DNA of 64,000 nt from Opeltia flavorubescens. Lineage: Eukaryota > Ascomycota > Lecanoromycetes > Teloschistales > Teloschistaceae. The notes below the pieces were generated by a model. The model had not been told where the DNA came from, made no database searches, and was given only the letters and a program-made list of their open reading frames with translations. Every line of letters begins with the position of its first letter. Within the stretch, counting starts at the first letter, position 1. Of this stretch, positions 11,271-23,092 are shown one piece after another. The stretch spans positions 1,364,001 through 1,428,000 of the forward strand of contig KE546977.1 in NCBI GenBank assembly GCA_000442125.1, read 5' to 3'. Made by a program: the position numbers and the translations under genes.

Positions 11271-11804
11271 TCAGGCCGTCTCCGCTGCTCCAGCATTCGT
11301 ATTCTCAACCGGCCTCCCCGTCGTCCCTCTCAAAGAAATCTTCACCATATTCCCACCCCCACAGAACGTGACCCCCCCAAAGTAATTCGAAGATGCAGCG
11401 CTCAAACAAGCCATATTCAACTCCGTAGCCGCTAGTCCGATTTCCGCCCAACTGCTCACCGGATCATCACCCGGCGCTACAGTCTCGATGAGGACTTCGC
11501 AGTCCTTGTATCTTTCGAATAGAGGGAGTTGGTACCCGTCCCCTGGGCCACCGTTATGGAAGACGCCTTCCTCGGAATCTGTGTCTAGGGCGCGGAGGGC
11601 GCCGGCGCAGTTTGCCATCTGGGGTTGTATGCTTTGGCCGGAGGGGCGGGGGAGGCAGGCGAATCTTGTGGAGGGGTTTGTCATGTTTAGTTCTGGGTTA
11701 TGGACTAGGAGGTCGGCGTTGTTGGGGATTGTGAGGGTGAGGCTGGGGGGTGTAAGGAGGAAGAGTGTGAGGATTGAGGAGGTGAGAATGGAGGTGGTAA
11801 ACAT
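11271..11804 (-). CDS. secreted protein with one NCAGAL-type module
   Basis: A single exon of 177 residues. The signal peptide covers about the first 25 residues (MFTTSILTSSILTLFLLTPP). The mature part has five cysteines (FAC, ANC, KDC, MAC, FCG) in the order ANCAGALRAL, then GYQLPLF, then CEVLIE, then SSWAEIGLAATELNMAC, then a GG-containing segment and a final hydrophobic strand. The same order of blocks occurs twice in the secreted protein encoded at 12848-14349, so the two look like members of one family. No named family or enzyme motif is recognised. Codon use flips from C-rich to G-rich along the coding strand. Confidence 0.7.
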   Translation of the reverse strand: MFTTSILTSSILTLFLLTPPSLTLTIPNNADLLVHNPELNMTNPSTRFACLPRPSGQSIQPQMANCAGALRALDTDSEEGVFHNGGPGDGYQLPLFERYKDCEVLIETVAPGDDPVSSWAEIGLAATELNMACLSAASSNYFGGVTFCGGGNMVKISLRGTTGRPVENTNAGAAETA

Positions 11805-12847
11805 GTTGGCTGGGCGCAGATGATGATGTGAGCGAGAGCTAAGGAAATATCGAGATTAAAATCAAAGATGGAGGTATGGGAAGGGTGGGATGTTCTTTAG
11901 CTATCTACCCTTCCAAATCTTCGGAAATGGAGCAACCATCGTATAAGAACAATTGACCGCTTCCAGGGTTTCAAAAGGACATTTCCTTCCCTCCCGGCAA
12001 CGGACGGGTCGCTTTTCTTTAATTAAATATGATTGATGCGATACATTGAAGTTTGAAGTTCAAAAATGCCTTGAAATCTAAAATAGACATCTAGTGACGG
12101 GAGGCGCGTCTTGGTCGGTAGCGAAGTTTGATGATTTCGGTACAATGCGCATACGAAAGCGGTTGCAGCGGCGGAAATGCTGATTAGTGAATATTATGTT
12201 GAAAGAAGCAAAGATATAGACAATCTCAAACTGTAATAACGGATTCACTCGTCCGACCGAATTTACAAATCTTGTATAAATGGGCTATTTGGGGGTGTGT
12301 ATTGATATGACAGCCATCATATACTGATAAGCAAAACGCCTTCCTAGAACGTCTTTCTAAAACCCCCTTCCTCGGGAAACAGCTGGAAATAAAATAGAAG
12401 AGCTATCGAATATTCATACGTCAATTTTAGCACTTTTTGATGAATTAATGGCGTTAAAGAGCTTAGTGCCGGGAGGACTTCGGCTTCTTACATGACCCAA
12501 CAACTTTCGTCGCGCGACAGAATACTGTAAAACCTCCACCAATTCTTATAAGTCGCCGGTACACAAACATACGTATCTAATGAATCCCCTTTCTATTGTC
12601 TGCCATCTGTATTTTGTATCGAGTATGTTATATTGCAATATCTGAAATGGGCCGTAAGATTCTTCGTTTAACCAACGGGTCGCTGAATTGCGCCTATACG
12701 CCTATACAGCTTTCTATTCATGGAATTGGGTCCGTTCACTGGCCCTTAAACGCAGAGCCAATCTATACCAGCATCGCTCGACTGTCATGCATAAGCTCAT
12801 TTCTATTGAACAGCTAAGTTATATTCCTCTTATTCTCACAGGACAAG
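11805..12847. other. AT-leaning intergenic region between two secreted genes
   Basis: About 1 kb between divergent secreted-protein genes. No supported coding model. It would hold both promoters. Confidence 0.35.
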
Positions 12848-14349
12848 ATGTTATTTCCTTTTCTATTCCTTTTCCCCACGGTCTGGGCTTCATCGCTTCC
12901 TGCTCGGGATTTGGTTTTGCCACTGGGGAACGCGACTACCGCAACTGGACTGGAAAGTAATTCCATTACCAAGAGATGTGATCACTACTCTGCGCCTCCT
13001 GTAGAATGGCACAGCTGTTATAATGCTTGGCTTCAGATGTTTGATACCTTTGACGAGCGCAGGACCGAAAAACTTCATTTTCAGGGTCGGCATGTACGAC
13101 CCCAACCTCCTGCCAGTGTGATGTAAGTGAAAGATATTAGTTCTATAAACTGGTTTCCACTTCCGTCCGATGCTTCTACACTATTGGGAACACATGGGAT
13201 GGGATTGGATGCAACGAGCAAACAAAATAATGCTAAGTTTCTTTTCGTAGAACCACGCCGATTCGCTGGCTCAGTGATGACGGTGCTTGCGCAGTTGTAC
13301 GCTAATCCAGTATCCCGTCTATCAAATGTACAACCAGATTCTCTTGACTGAGCTGCAATAGGATCTACTGATGTCCGCGGAACGAATCCCAAGAGGACAG
13401 ATTGACAGAGGAGACGATACGTATGGATTTGCTATTATCGAAGCTGCACGGTATATATTAGATGATTGTGCCAAACCATTGAGCAGAGGTGGTACGTCAA
13501 GTCGTTTCAGTAAGTGCCCATCGATGGCGAAGAAAACCCTGCCTATATCTACTGATATGTCTGCCTTCCATCTACAATCCGTCGATAAAAGTATCCCTAT
13601 TTCTGACTTGGTCTTTGACTTTTTCACAGCCAACACGAACAGACTCAGCATCCATATCAGCAGCTTCGAACCTCGAATGCAATACGTTCAATGCCTTGAA
13701 CCGCCACCTCATGCACCTATCACGGATGATGTCAAGGACAAGGTCGTCCGTGCGCTTTCGTCCATCCCTACGAATGAGAAAGCGACGACGTTCAATCACA
13801 CGCGCGTGGATGGCCCTGCAGGGACGAAAGTGGTTACCTATCTTCTCCCCAGGACAGAACCTGCTCGTAAGTGATCCCTTCACTCCACCCATATGGAATT
13901 CCATTGGTCCCACATGAGCAAACTAGGCTTTCCGTCAAGAACGACGGGGATCGAGATGCCTTGTCATTTCCCAATGTTTATCACCAATATCTCCACTTTT
14001 CCATCGCCTTTCCAACTGACCCCCAGTATCATAGATGAGCCCCCTCCTGTACTCCGCGTAGATATGACGGGCGACGTCGTCACGTCTGGATCCTGGTGGG
14101 ATATCTGGACCGCCGGCATCGGCGTATATACCAAGTGCATTCAACATGGCAAAGCAGGGTTCAGCTGGCACATCGGTAAGCTACACCCTTCCGTAGACCT
14201 CTCTCTCGGTGGTTTTAGGCAACCCTTGCAAGTACTAAAACCCCTATTTTTCTTTTCGAATCTCTACTATTCTACTTACTAACTCCTGTGCTTTGGGGAA
14301 TGGTACAGGTACGCATTACAAGCTCACTATACTCTTGGGTCTTGGCTAG
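12848..14349 (+). CDS. secreted protein with two tandem modules, six exons
   Basis: Exons 12848-13122, 13251-13296, 13362-13491, 13630-13866, 14035-14175 and 14309-14349 give 289 residues with every phase closing. Several introns have good branch sites (CTTGACTGA, CCAACTGAC, TTACTAACT). A signal peptide (MLFPFLFLFPTVWASSLP) and a possible KR processing site precede CDHYSAPP. Module 1 runs from the WHSCYNAW block through PIRWLSDDGACAV and FAIIEAARYILDDC to a GG-strand block. Module 2 repeats this order: VVRAL, VVTYLLP, VLRVDM, SWWDIWTAGIGVYTKC, then a final glycine-rich strand. The block order matches the protein at 11271-11804. Secreted, function unknown. The exact ends of introns 3 and 4 (138 and 168 bp) are the least certain. 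Confidence 0.65.
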
Positions 14350-15917
14350 AAAATTCTTTTTTTCGGGCAAGAGAGAAGGAAGTTTGTAGGTCGAAGAGAA
14401 CGTTGAATTTTTTTCGTCTGGAGTCCATGAGATTGTTTATCTAATTCAGTTCGGACCTGGAATTATTCCTTCGACAAAGAGTCGAAATGCACTTCAAGGC
14501 CTATGCGTAAAGTTCGATTCTATCCTGACCATTATCCCTAAGTCGCCTCGAGTTTCTCTAAGAATCTCAAATCTAGGACGGTCCCACCGCTCAAATTTAT
14601 ATGAAAACGTTTACTCGTTCATGCTCTTCAAATCATCAGGAAAACCGACAGCTGTAAGACGTCTATGATATATCAGTATAACATCTCCCGGGAAAATGAT
14701 AACCCCGTTTGTGCTATGATGTATTTCACTATTATATCTTGCCTGTATAACGCAGGAATACTAACGCGAATCCATCAAAATTAAAGATAGGTATTTGACG
14801 ATCAATAGTAATATACAATTGTTAGAAAAGCATTTTAACGGATTAGTATTCTATAGCTTTGGCTTCCCCCCCTTATTTTATATAGGATAAATAATATTGT
14901 ACCTGGAATGGGAATGAGCTATTCGCTAAAAGTTCATTTTGGTAAAGGGTTGTACCCTTTTCAAAGGTTTGAATCGATCCTGGAAATGTTGCCCCCGAAC
15001 ATAAAAACCAAAAAATACACAACTTAAATTTCAACGAAGCTCTACATTTGTCGTGTTAATCGACGGCTTGAAATTTGATGGAAAAATTTGCGCGGGGTTT
15101 AGAGAGATAGGGTAATTATGTAAGAGAGCAGGATGAGGGATCATGCACCTCTAATTTTCAAAGCAAAATTAGAATAAGTAAGCCATCTCACCTCTCTTCC
15201 TCTCTCAGGTCTACAACCTGACAATCTCAAAGATCAGGGTGATTTGGAAATATTCAGCACGCTTGATGTAGTGTAGAAGATTGAAGAGTATATGGTACCT
15301 TTCCGCTCAGCAAGAAGTCGACGATAGGTAACAGCCGGGTCTATAGCGTTGGAAAGCAATGAGATTTAGTTAGTATATTATTGGGAAGATCCTTCGCTGC
15401 TTGCAAAAGTCTCGCTTTCCAGATGTTTCGATGTTTTAACAACATCGGGGTGTTGATGACGGAACAGTCTTGGGCATGAGCGGGGTTAATGTACGGAGTA
15501 GGGAAGAAGTTTAGCGTATCGGGTAAACCACGGATGCTGTGCCGTCATACCGCCTGGTGGTGAAATGCGGAGCAATCTCTTGAATTGGCCTCAAACATGC
15601 ACGAATAAGCCTTCTCTAGCTGGGTCAATAAGTTTCTCTCTTTATATCTCTCTGAATATCAATCGTTGACCGAGAGTGGTAACTCGAATCACTTCACTCC
15701 CTTTCCAAACTATCAAAACAATTGGAAAAAGAAAGATATCGTTGCGCTGTAGAAGTCTTGTATATGTTCTGACATAAATGATGAAGCAATAGTAATGCTT
15801 CTAATGTCTAAGTACTCTCACTTTTCATTACTCAGCAGCAATGTACACTCGTTCTCAATATGGTCTCGTCATTCATGGAGTCGGTACACTAGACCAAATC
15901 TGTTCCTTGTCAAACAC
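14350..15917. other. large AT-rich intergenic region
   Basis: About 1.6 kb of AT-rich sequence between the secreted gene (plus) and the 3' end of the permease (minus). I found no coding frame with support, no terminal repeats and no transposase-like sequence. Confidence 0.4.
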
Positions 15918-17956
15918 TTACCCTTGGTGCCCACATGACGCATCAACAATCGGTCCCTTGTATATCCTATTCCCGCGTACCACATACCAAACAACGCTGA
16001 CTGCTAAAACTGAGCCAACCACGACAACGCAATAGTTCATGTTTGACGGACTGATGGTCGCTTGAGCGGGCCAGAAGCTGAAGAAACAGATAATAATGAG
16101 GTAGCAAATGGCAATGAAGTTGACAATAGGACCGACAATACCGGGCATCCGCCAAGGGCCCCAGCTGAGCTCGAAACCAGGCGTGTTCGTGTACTGGTGG
16201 TATTCTGAATGCAATGCATGCTGGATCTTGCCAGCCATGCGTCGCCACAACAGAAGACTGATCGATATAGCGTAAGAAGCACACAACCCGGCAGCAGCAA
16301 TAGCGGTAATATTGGTGAACGTTGTAGAAGATGCAAGCATGAGAAGCGACACCAGAATTGATATTAGAGATGAGAAGAGGACGGCATTCAAGGGTATCGA
16401 CGTCTTCGGATGAACCTGTAAAATTACCCAATTAACTCAAGCTTCGTCACAAATCCCCGAGTTTTCGAAGAACAAACTGACCCTAGAAAGATACTTGTGT
16501 CCCGGCATGCCTCGGTCTCTTGCAAAAGCCCAGGTCATTCGCGAGCATGACGCCAGAAGGGCGACGTTGCAGAATAATTGCACAGCCGCGACTATGCAGA
16601 CCATGAATGCCGCCCCAGCAATCGATCCTGTCGCATCAATGAAAATTGCAATGAATGTGTATCCTGGATTGGACATCAACGCCGATTTAATATCTCCAGC
16701 CACGAAGAGTATTGCCATCATCATTGCAAATGCCAAGATACCGTTCAAGGTAATGCTGATGAGTATAGACCACGGGACAACGATCGGAGCGTTTTTGATC
16801 TCCTCGGACATCTGGGCAGCAATACGTCAGCATCGGTTGCGAATGGTCGAACCTGGAAATACCGACGTGTATGGCACCATCAGCCCCCGAAATGACCAGG
16901 TATGTGCCGACAAGCCCAACCATGAATGACATTCCCTGTGAAGGGAACTCCCCTTGATTCATCCACTGTCCAAAGACCTGCTGCGGGCTTTGATGCTCCC
17001 CGAGGATTACCAAAGGAAGTAGGACTGCGAAGAACCCAGCGAGATATAATAACAGAACAAAGCCTTCTAATTTTGGTAGCACTGTACTGGCAAGTACATT
17101 GATGAATAAAGCAACAGCTGTGGCTGCCCAGAATAAAAACATCTGTTGATATGGCTCAGGTGAGTATCCAGTCTGGCTGACCACAATCACCCCCTGAATC
17201 AACTTCGACTCGACGTAATTACATGTTGCAAAAACGGCTTGCCAGCCGATGAGGGTCAGCCACCCTATGAGGCATCAGCTTCATCTAAACTTCGAAGACG
17301 GGGATCTTGACCTGTGATATAACTTAGGAATTTATGATTGCTTGACGGGGCGAGCATGGATACCCAATGATACTGGCCCCCGGCAGTCGGAGCCCTGTGA
17401 TACCAGTAAGCCTTGATACGATGGGGTCGAGGGATCACACAACATTGAGGTAAGTTCTCCCAAGGAGGCGTATGTCGCTAGGTTTCCCACGAAAGCGAAT
17501 ATAAACCCATAGACGAAGCCAGCAGGTCCTCCACTGAAGCATAGTTGAGGCCAAAATTATGCGAAACCCAGTTTTAATACAGGAGGACGTACTTTGGGAT
17601 CGAGATATCAAAACCACTGTTTCACGATACAATTAGCAGAGAGCTCATTTCACCAAAGATAGTACCTACGTGAGCACAGCGACCCATGAAATGAGAAGAG
17701 TGCACGAAAAGCCCACAATGGAAAGAAATCCATAATTGCGCTATAGATCGAGCGGGACATCAGCTCTGAGCTGCCAAAATCTGGCGAGCACAAATACCTG
17801 TAGGACTGGGATTCTGCCCAATGTCAACAAAACGTCCGGCCGCGTGCCAGTGTTCTCAATATCCTTTATCAGTGCTTCGTTGTGAGAACCGGCTCCATCA
17901 CGTCCGTAGCGTTCCAGCTGGTGTCTTTTTGACGTGCTAGGGAGATGTGAATCCAT
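15918..17956 (-). CDS. APC-family amino-acid/choline/GABA permease
   Basis: Eight exons (17956-17798, 17740-17670, 17616-17593, 17533-17444, 17394-17312, 17264-16867, 16811-16482, 16415-15918) give 550 residues with all phases closing. The cytosolic N-terminus (MDSHLPSTSKRHQLERYG) leads into about 12 membrane helices. Family marks are NGGPAGFVYGFIFAF, ELTSMAPTAGGQYHWVSMLA, SGADGAIHMSEEIKNAP, and RDRGMPGHKYLSRVHPKTSIP before the last helices. This is the fungal AA_permease_2 group, which includes GABA permease Uga4 and choline permease Hnm1; the substrate cannot be read from sequence. One exon is only 24 bp and one donor is GTTGTG. It lies head-to-head with a rhodopsin-domain gene. Confidence 0.85.
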
Positions 17957-18765
17957 TGCAAAGACAAACTTGTTTACACAAGCCTGAGGAGGTATCAAAA
18001 AAAGGGGGAGCAGTAAGTACAGCTACGACTGAACATCTACTGGGAGGGTGTCAGGCCACGCCGCACGTCTTTAGATTTTACGTAGTTCTTATCAGTCCTT
18101 CTGTGCATGCTCTCGCACGTATTTACCTCAGCAGAAGGTGGTACAACAAGGCGTCCATTGCGGTGAAACGCATCCAATGCATTGGAAGACATGGTTGTAT
18201 AAGGCATCTCCGGCCTAATGTACTGTTCACAAGGCAACGAGCCGCTTTGGCGTCAACATGCATACGTGCGTATTCAAACTGCCTGCTAAGGGCGTAGGTG
18301 GACACCACTCCGACATCCGGAAAATATTTCTTTTGAGAAAAGATGCGCCGGTTGGTCCAAACCGCCCAGTCATGCATACCTTTCTGCATCGGATATCAAT
18401 GTCGATCCCAAGGCAACTGTCACTGTGCCACGAGGAGGCATTGGTGAGAAACCACTAGCTACGCATACCTACGTAATTGTGGCTCCATTATGGAGAATAT
18501 CGCGCCACTAGATAACGTCGAGGCACATCCCTTATCAGGCCATTTAGACGAAGCATACCTGCAGCCTGATGAAGTTGGACACCGCAAGGGGGACAGAGCA
18601 ATACACCAAAAAAACTTCCGACTGACTCACTATCTTGGGTACCGATGTAAACACTACCAGTCGTCTTTTCTTCGAAGAAACAATCATCATCGTCCTGGCT
18701 TCCCTTGACTACTTCCATCTCTTCACACATAGCAGCTCGCTTGGCATATAGCCACCAAGAAAGCC
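17957..18765. promoter_or_regulatory. divergent intergenic region, permease / rhodopsin-domain gene
   Basis: About 0.8 kb between two head-to-head membrane-protein genes, expected to hold both promoters. No supported ORF and no motif that I can name. Confidence 0.35.
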
Positions 18766-20039
18766 ATGCCTCGAGAATTTATCACCGACAGCAATTATTC
18801 TTTGTTGGTACTCACCGTCAGCTGGTTTACCTGCGCGATAGCAATCTTGGGCACAGTAGCACGGGCAATCGCCAAAATCGTTTTCCGCCGTGCTTTCAGT
18901 CTTGATGATTATTCAAGCAGCTTGTCTATCGTGAGCTCAGCCAAAAATCCTCCAGTAAGAAATCTAATCCGAGCCATTGGTTGTGTCTTAGCTTCTCGTC
19001 ATTGCTCAAACCGTTGCCGTTACGATCAGGACCTCGAATGGATTGGGGAAACACGTCGATACGTTAGTTACATCGCAAGTCTCTGCTTATCTGAAGGTGA
19101 TCCGCAGCGTTACTACTGGATACCTTTGCGTCGCTGATAATGCTTCAAGGCTACCTATGCCGATAACATCTTGTACATCAGTAGCATGTGTTTTTCGGAA
19201 GTTTCTGTTCTCCTACTTCTCAACTTGATCACACCAAGTAGGAGAGACCGACGAGTTCTTTTTGCAGTAGGAGGCTTCATCGGGACCTGGTCGCTCGTCG
19301 CGCTCTTGGTCAGTACGGTCAATTGTGGGTCGCCGAAACCTTGGGACTGGTTTGATGGCCACTGTATCGACCAGGTAAGCTTGACCATTTGAGACATTCT
19401 TCTCGTGCTAATTACCTACTAACGCCGCCGTAGATATCGTGGTCGACCAGTATCGAGGTCTTGAATCTTATGATTAACGTCGCATTGATTGGTGCACCCA
19501 TCCTGATCCTCTACGATCTGCAAATGCCCGTCCTGAGGAAGCTCTCCGTCATGTCAATATTTGGTTTGCGCATCGCGTAAGCAATGGTTCTCTCGGAGAA
19601 GTAAACAAACTCACAACTCATCAGGGTCTGCGTCGCGTCAATATGCAAGCTGGTTTATCTGAGCAGACTTCGAAATACCAAGGATTTGGTTTTTGCAGTC
19701 TGGCTTGTCACACTTTGCACTCAGACAGTTCAGTGCCTCAGCATAATCACCTTCAGCTCACTCTACCTGAAGCCGCTGTTTGAAGCCTTCGAATCCGGGT
19801 TCATCAGGAGTGACGACATGAGGCGGAAAGGGTTGAAAGCCCCAGATGGCACCTACAATCTCTCGTTCCTCAATGGCGACGAAGCGAACAATTCGGCTAC
19901 CAGCTTCAAAGGATCGAGAAACGCGGGAAATAAAAGTACAGTGACAGCTGATCGATGGAGGGGTAATCTGGATAGCCATAGCACAAAAACCCAATTACCT
20001 ATCATCCAAAAGACCAAGAGCTTTGCGGTTGAATGGTAG
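18766..20039 (+). CDS. PTH11-like fungal rhodopsin-domain membrane protein
   Basis: Five exons (18766-18930, 18992-19096, 19150-19374, 19434-19576, 19625-20039) give 350 residues in frame; intron 3 has a TACTAAC branch site. The layout is seven membrane helices with the marks of this family: SLDDY at the end of helix 2, SNGLGKHVD in the loop, YADNILYISSMCFSEVSVLLLL, NCGSPKPWDWFDGHC with its paired cysteines, then IEVLNLMINVALIGAPI. The tail is polar and probably cytosolic. The family includes surface sensors such as Magnaporthe Pth11, but lacks its CFEM domain here, and most members have no known ligand. Confidence 0.8.
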
Positions 20040-21348
20040 GCCAGATATGGTAAGAAGGAGCAACCCACATCCTCATCAAGTCTGATAGCTAGATAGCGTT
20101 GTCGCTTCTCGAGGAGGAGGCATTGGAACTGCTGTAGTCTTATATAACGATGAGATCAGAATGAAGACAAAGATCGCTCGATTTGCGGAGGCGTAACATG
20201 CACGTGCAATGTGATACCACTGTATAATAGAATTTATCTAAAGCTCCACTGCGCAACACAAATCTTCTCCTTCGTCTTCTTCTTCCAATCGCGACAGATG
20301 ACCAGGGTCAGGAAAAAAATAAAATTCAATTCGAGTTGTCCCTTTCGAGCAACGATCGGCATATCTTTGGAAGGAAAAGAGGGGGAAAGCGCTTCACCCA
20401 GAAAAAGAGAGGTTGATTCAGGCGTTTTAAGGCAATCTTCTGATTCTTCTCGCTTACTGGAAAACTCATGCCAAGCATGCAAGTATGACCTGCAGTGTAG
20501 GCACCTCTGGGCTGAAAGAGTGGGCCAGCATAACAAGGAGCATCACACTGCAGATTCCCGAGTCCCCGGCGGCTGCTGCTGTCGCTAGTGGCTGACTTGC
20601 GTCGCAGTAGTTCGACATTTATTACCCAGGAAATCGACCTTAGGAGGTCCCTCGGCATGCGGCACAGATTTGGCCTCGCAGAAAAGTGCAATGACGGGCG
20701 ATTGCAGTTTCAGCAACGGCGGCGAGATTCGTTGCCGTACCACATCTAGATCCAGCCGATACATTATGTATCAGCAAGCATGAGCCGGGGATAATCCTCT
20801 AGGGATAAAGATCATGACATGCGGGCGCAAATATGCCCTATAGGTAGGCTTCATGTATTGGAAGGGGCAAACATAATGTTTACTTTGCCTCGCAAGATCC
20901 ATGTTCGAATCAGTCATCTCACATCCCATTCACGATGGGTTGCTGGAAAGAGCAGTATGATGACATCGATCCAGGTTCTTTTTCCTACCAAGGGTGCTTT
21001 TCCTATTTCTTTCGTCAAGACTGGATGATTCAATCGAGGAACATTGTTTGACGGCGGAGATCCTTCGAAGGATCATTCGATAACGTTTTCGTATGCTTTT
21101 TGATATCTTGACAATACGTCGAAACTGTCCAAGTACTTCACAGACTACGGAACATTCCATTTTTGTGGACGCCTTTAAGATTGTCTAGGCAGAGCTCCAA
21201 TCGTTCACCTCTCAAGTCTCGCTGCACCATTCCCAAAACCGCGTGTGACACTGGATGAACAGTACGGGCCACATGCGCAAACTTCGGTATCCACTGGTCA
21301 AGTTATTCGAATTAGGGTCAGCGGTCGGCCTCATCCCTCATACGTTCA
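20040..21348. other. intergenic region between convergent membrane-protein genes
   Basis: About 1.3 kb. Frames of 100-125 codons occur on both strands near 20211-20691, but they overlap each other, start poorly and show no family marks. I see no supported gene. Confidence 0.35.
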
Positions 21349-23092
21349 TCATGTCCGGACCAGTCGTTCTGCTCCCTTGTCTGGGCGCCACCGTGCATCT
21401 CCCTTCCAAATCCATCCACCACACCATAGGCCTGTCGGCACAGCAGCCACACCACCAAGCAACCCCAAAGTCCAGCTCATGGTGCCCCACCCGGCAGCGT
21501 CTCTCACCAGGCCGGCACATAGGGGCCCAATCGTGTTGCCTACGCTAAAGGCCATGTTGAACAGTGCGAAGGCTTGCGCGTAGGCCGAATTCGCCTTCTG
21601 ATATCTACGCGGCTCAAGCTTAGCCTTCTCTTCTACGGAGTATGCAATCTCCGCCATCAAAGGATCGACTGTCAGCGTGATGCAGCATCCGATCAGGGTA
21701 AGTAAGACGCAGAGCAGGGCCTTCTGTCCAATGGTGTTGTGGTCGATCAGCCGAAGGAGTATCAGAGAAGGACACTGAACCAGAAACCCAATCACGATCG
21801 GGAACCGAGGACCGTACTTGTCACACATACGGCCCACGACTGGGCCGAGAAAGGAAGGAAGTGTTAAGGGGATGAAAATGAGACCAGCCCCTTCCGATTG
21901 CCATCCAAAGGCTGCTTGTGTCTGGAGAGGCAGAACCGTTTCAAGGCCGCTGAAGATAGCGCCCTCAATGAGTGTGCCCAGCAGGGCTGAGAGAAGCCTC
22001 TTTGACGATAGGAGCGTCACGATTGCTGGTAATCGAGTGCGGTGCGGCACAGGCTCATTCATGTAATCAACCATCTCTGCTTGAGACTGGACTAGTGACG
22101 GATGGAATGAGTGTACCACAGGAGACTGGCAGGTAGATTTCGGCAGCGCCTGGCAGGTAGATTTCGGCAGCGCCTGGCTGCTGACGACCCTTACATTGTC
22201 AAGCGGCACCTCGCTGTCGCTGCAATGTTCGTCTTTCTGGACCACATGCCGCTCGACCATGATAAATCGGAGAATGATATCCAACGCTATCATTCCGAGT
22301 GTGATTTCGAATACAGCGTCGTAGCCAGCTCTTGCTAGGACTACGCCTCCGACTAAGGGTGCGGCCAACCTAGGGTAGTTTTAGCAAGCTTTGTTGACTA
22401 CGCCGAATTGAAGATGACCTCGACTTACGTTCCTACCATCATAGCCATGCTCAAGTATCCTACTGCTTGGCCAATGTTCTCGGGGCCTACAGCGTCGGCA
22501 ACTACAGCGAGACCAGTGATCCAGACAAAAGCCGCGGCACATCCTTGGAGTACTCGCCCAAGGATCTGAACGGATATCGACGTAGCGCGCCAAATCATCA
22601 CAGTGGCACCGCCGACAACCATTAGACTGAGGAGGAAAGGTGTACGCCTTGAAGGATTGCGGTCCGAGTACCAGCCCCAAGGCGCTACACAAAGGTCAGA
22701 GCAAGGAACGCGGCTTGTCAAAGTATCAGCTTACGTGAGGCTAGGAAGTTTGCGACTCCATATATCGAAAGAAGGATGGATATCCAATATTGTACTGAGC
22801 TTGTCAGCATTCAAACGGCTTAGCCACCCGGAGATCCAGCCATTCCTCACCGCTTGTTTCTGAGACGCCGACGTGCTCATGCAAAGTGAATGGCATTACG
22901 GGAACGATGACCGCAAAGACGAATTGGTCCTTTGGGAATTCTGTGCGTCAGGAACCAATGCAATACAATGCAAGATTTTTCGTCCACCAAACTTACCACG
23001 AAGATTGCATATGAGACGACGAAGATGATGAATGGTTTGGAGGAACGGAAGGTAAGCAAATGATGAAAACTGGCGAAGTATGTCTTCAACAT
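21349..23092 (-). CDS. MFS transporter, vesicular-amine-transporter-like group
   Basis: Five exons (23092-22997, 22929-22851, 22794-22735, 22684-22429, 22369-21349) give 503 residues. The first intron is read to an AAAG acceptor at 22930 because this alone restores SYAIFVDQFVFAVIVPVMPFT, the usual first-helix block. Twelve helices are expected, with GWYSDRNPSRRTPFLL as the MFS loop 2-3 signature, LGRVLQGCAAAFVW in helix 4 and GRMCDKYGPRFPI in the second half. The long central loop holds a perfect 24-bp in-frame duplication (22127-22174). Proteins of this group often export small molecules, and many sit in metabolite clusters, but no synthase lies nearby. Substrate unknown. Confidence 0.85.
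22127..22174. repeat. perfect 24-bp tandem duplication in MFS loop
   Basis: Two identical 24-bp units plus the start of a third copy. In the coding frame they add the repeat CQALPKST in the cytosolic central loop, so the reading frame is kept. Confidence 0.9.

Noticed and set aside
14940-14990. GGTTTGAATCG sequence resembling a tRNA T-arm
   Set aside because: No matching acceptor, D or anticodon stems could be paired around it.
20211-20691. Overlapping plus and minus frames of 100-125 codons
   Set aside because: Mutually overlapping, no signal peptide or motif, no good splice partners.
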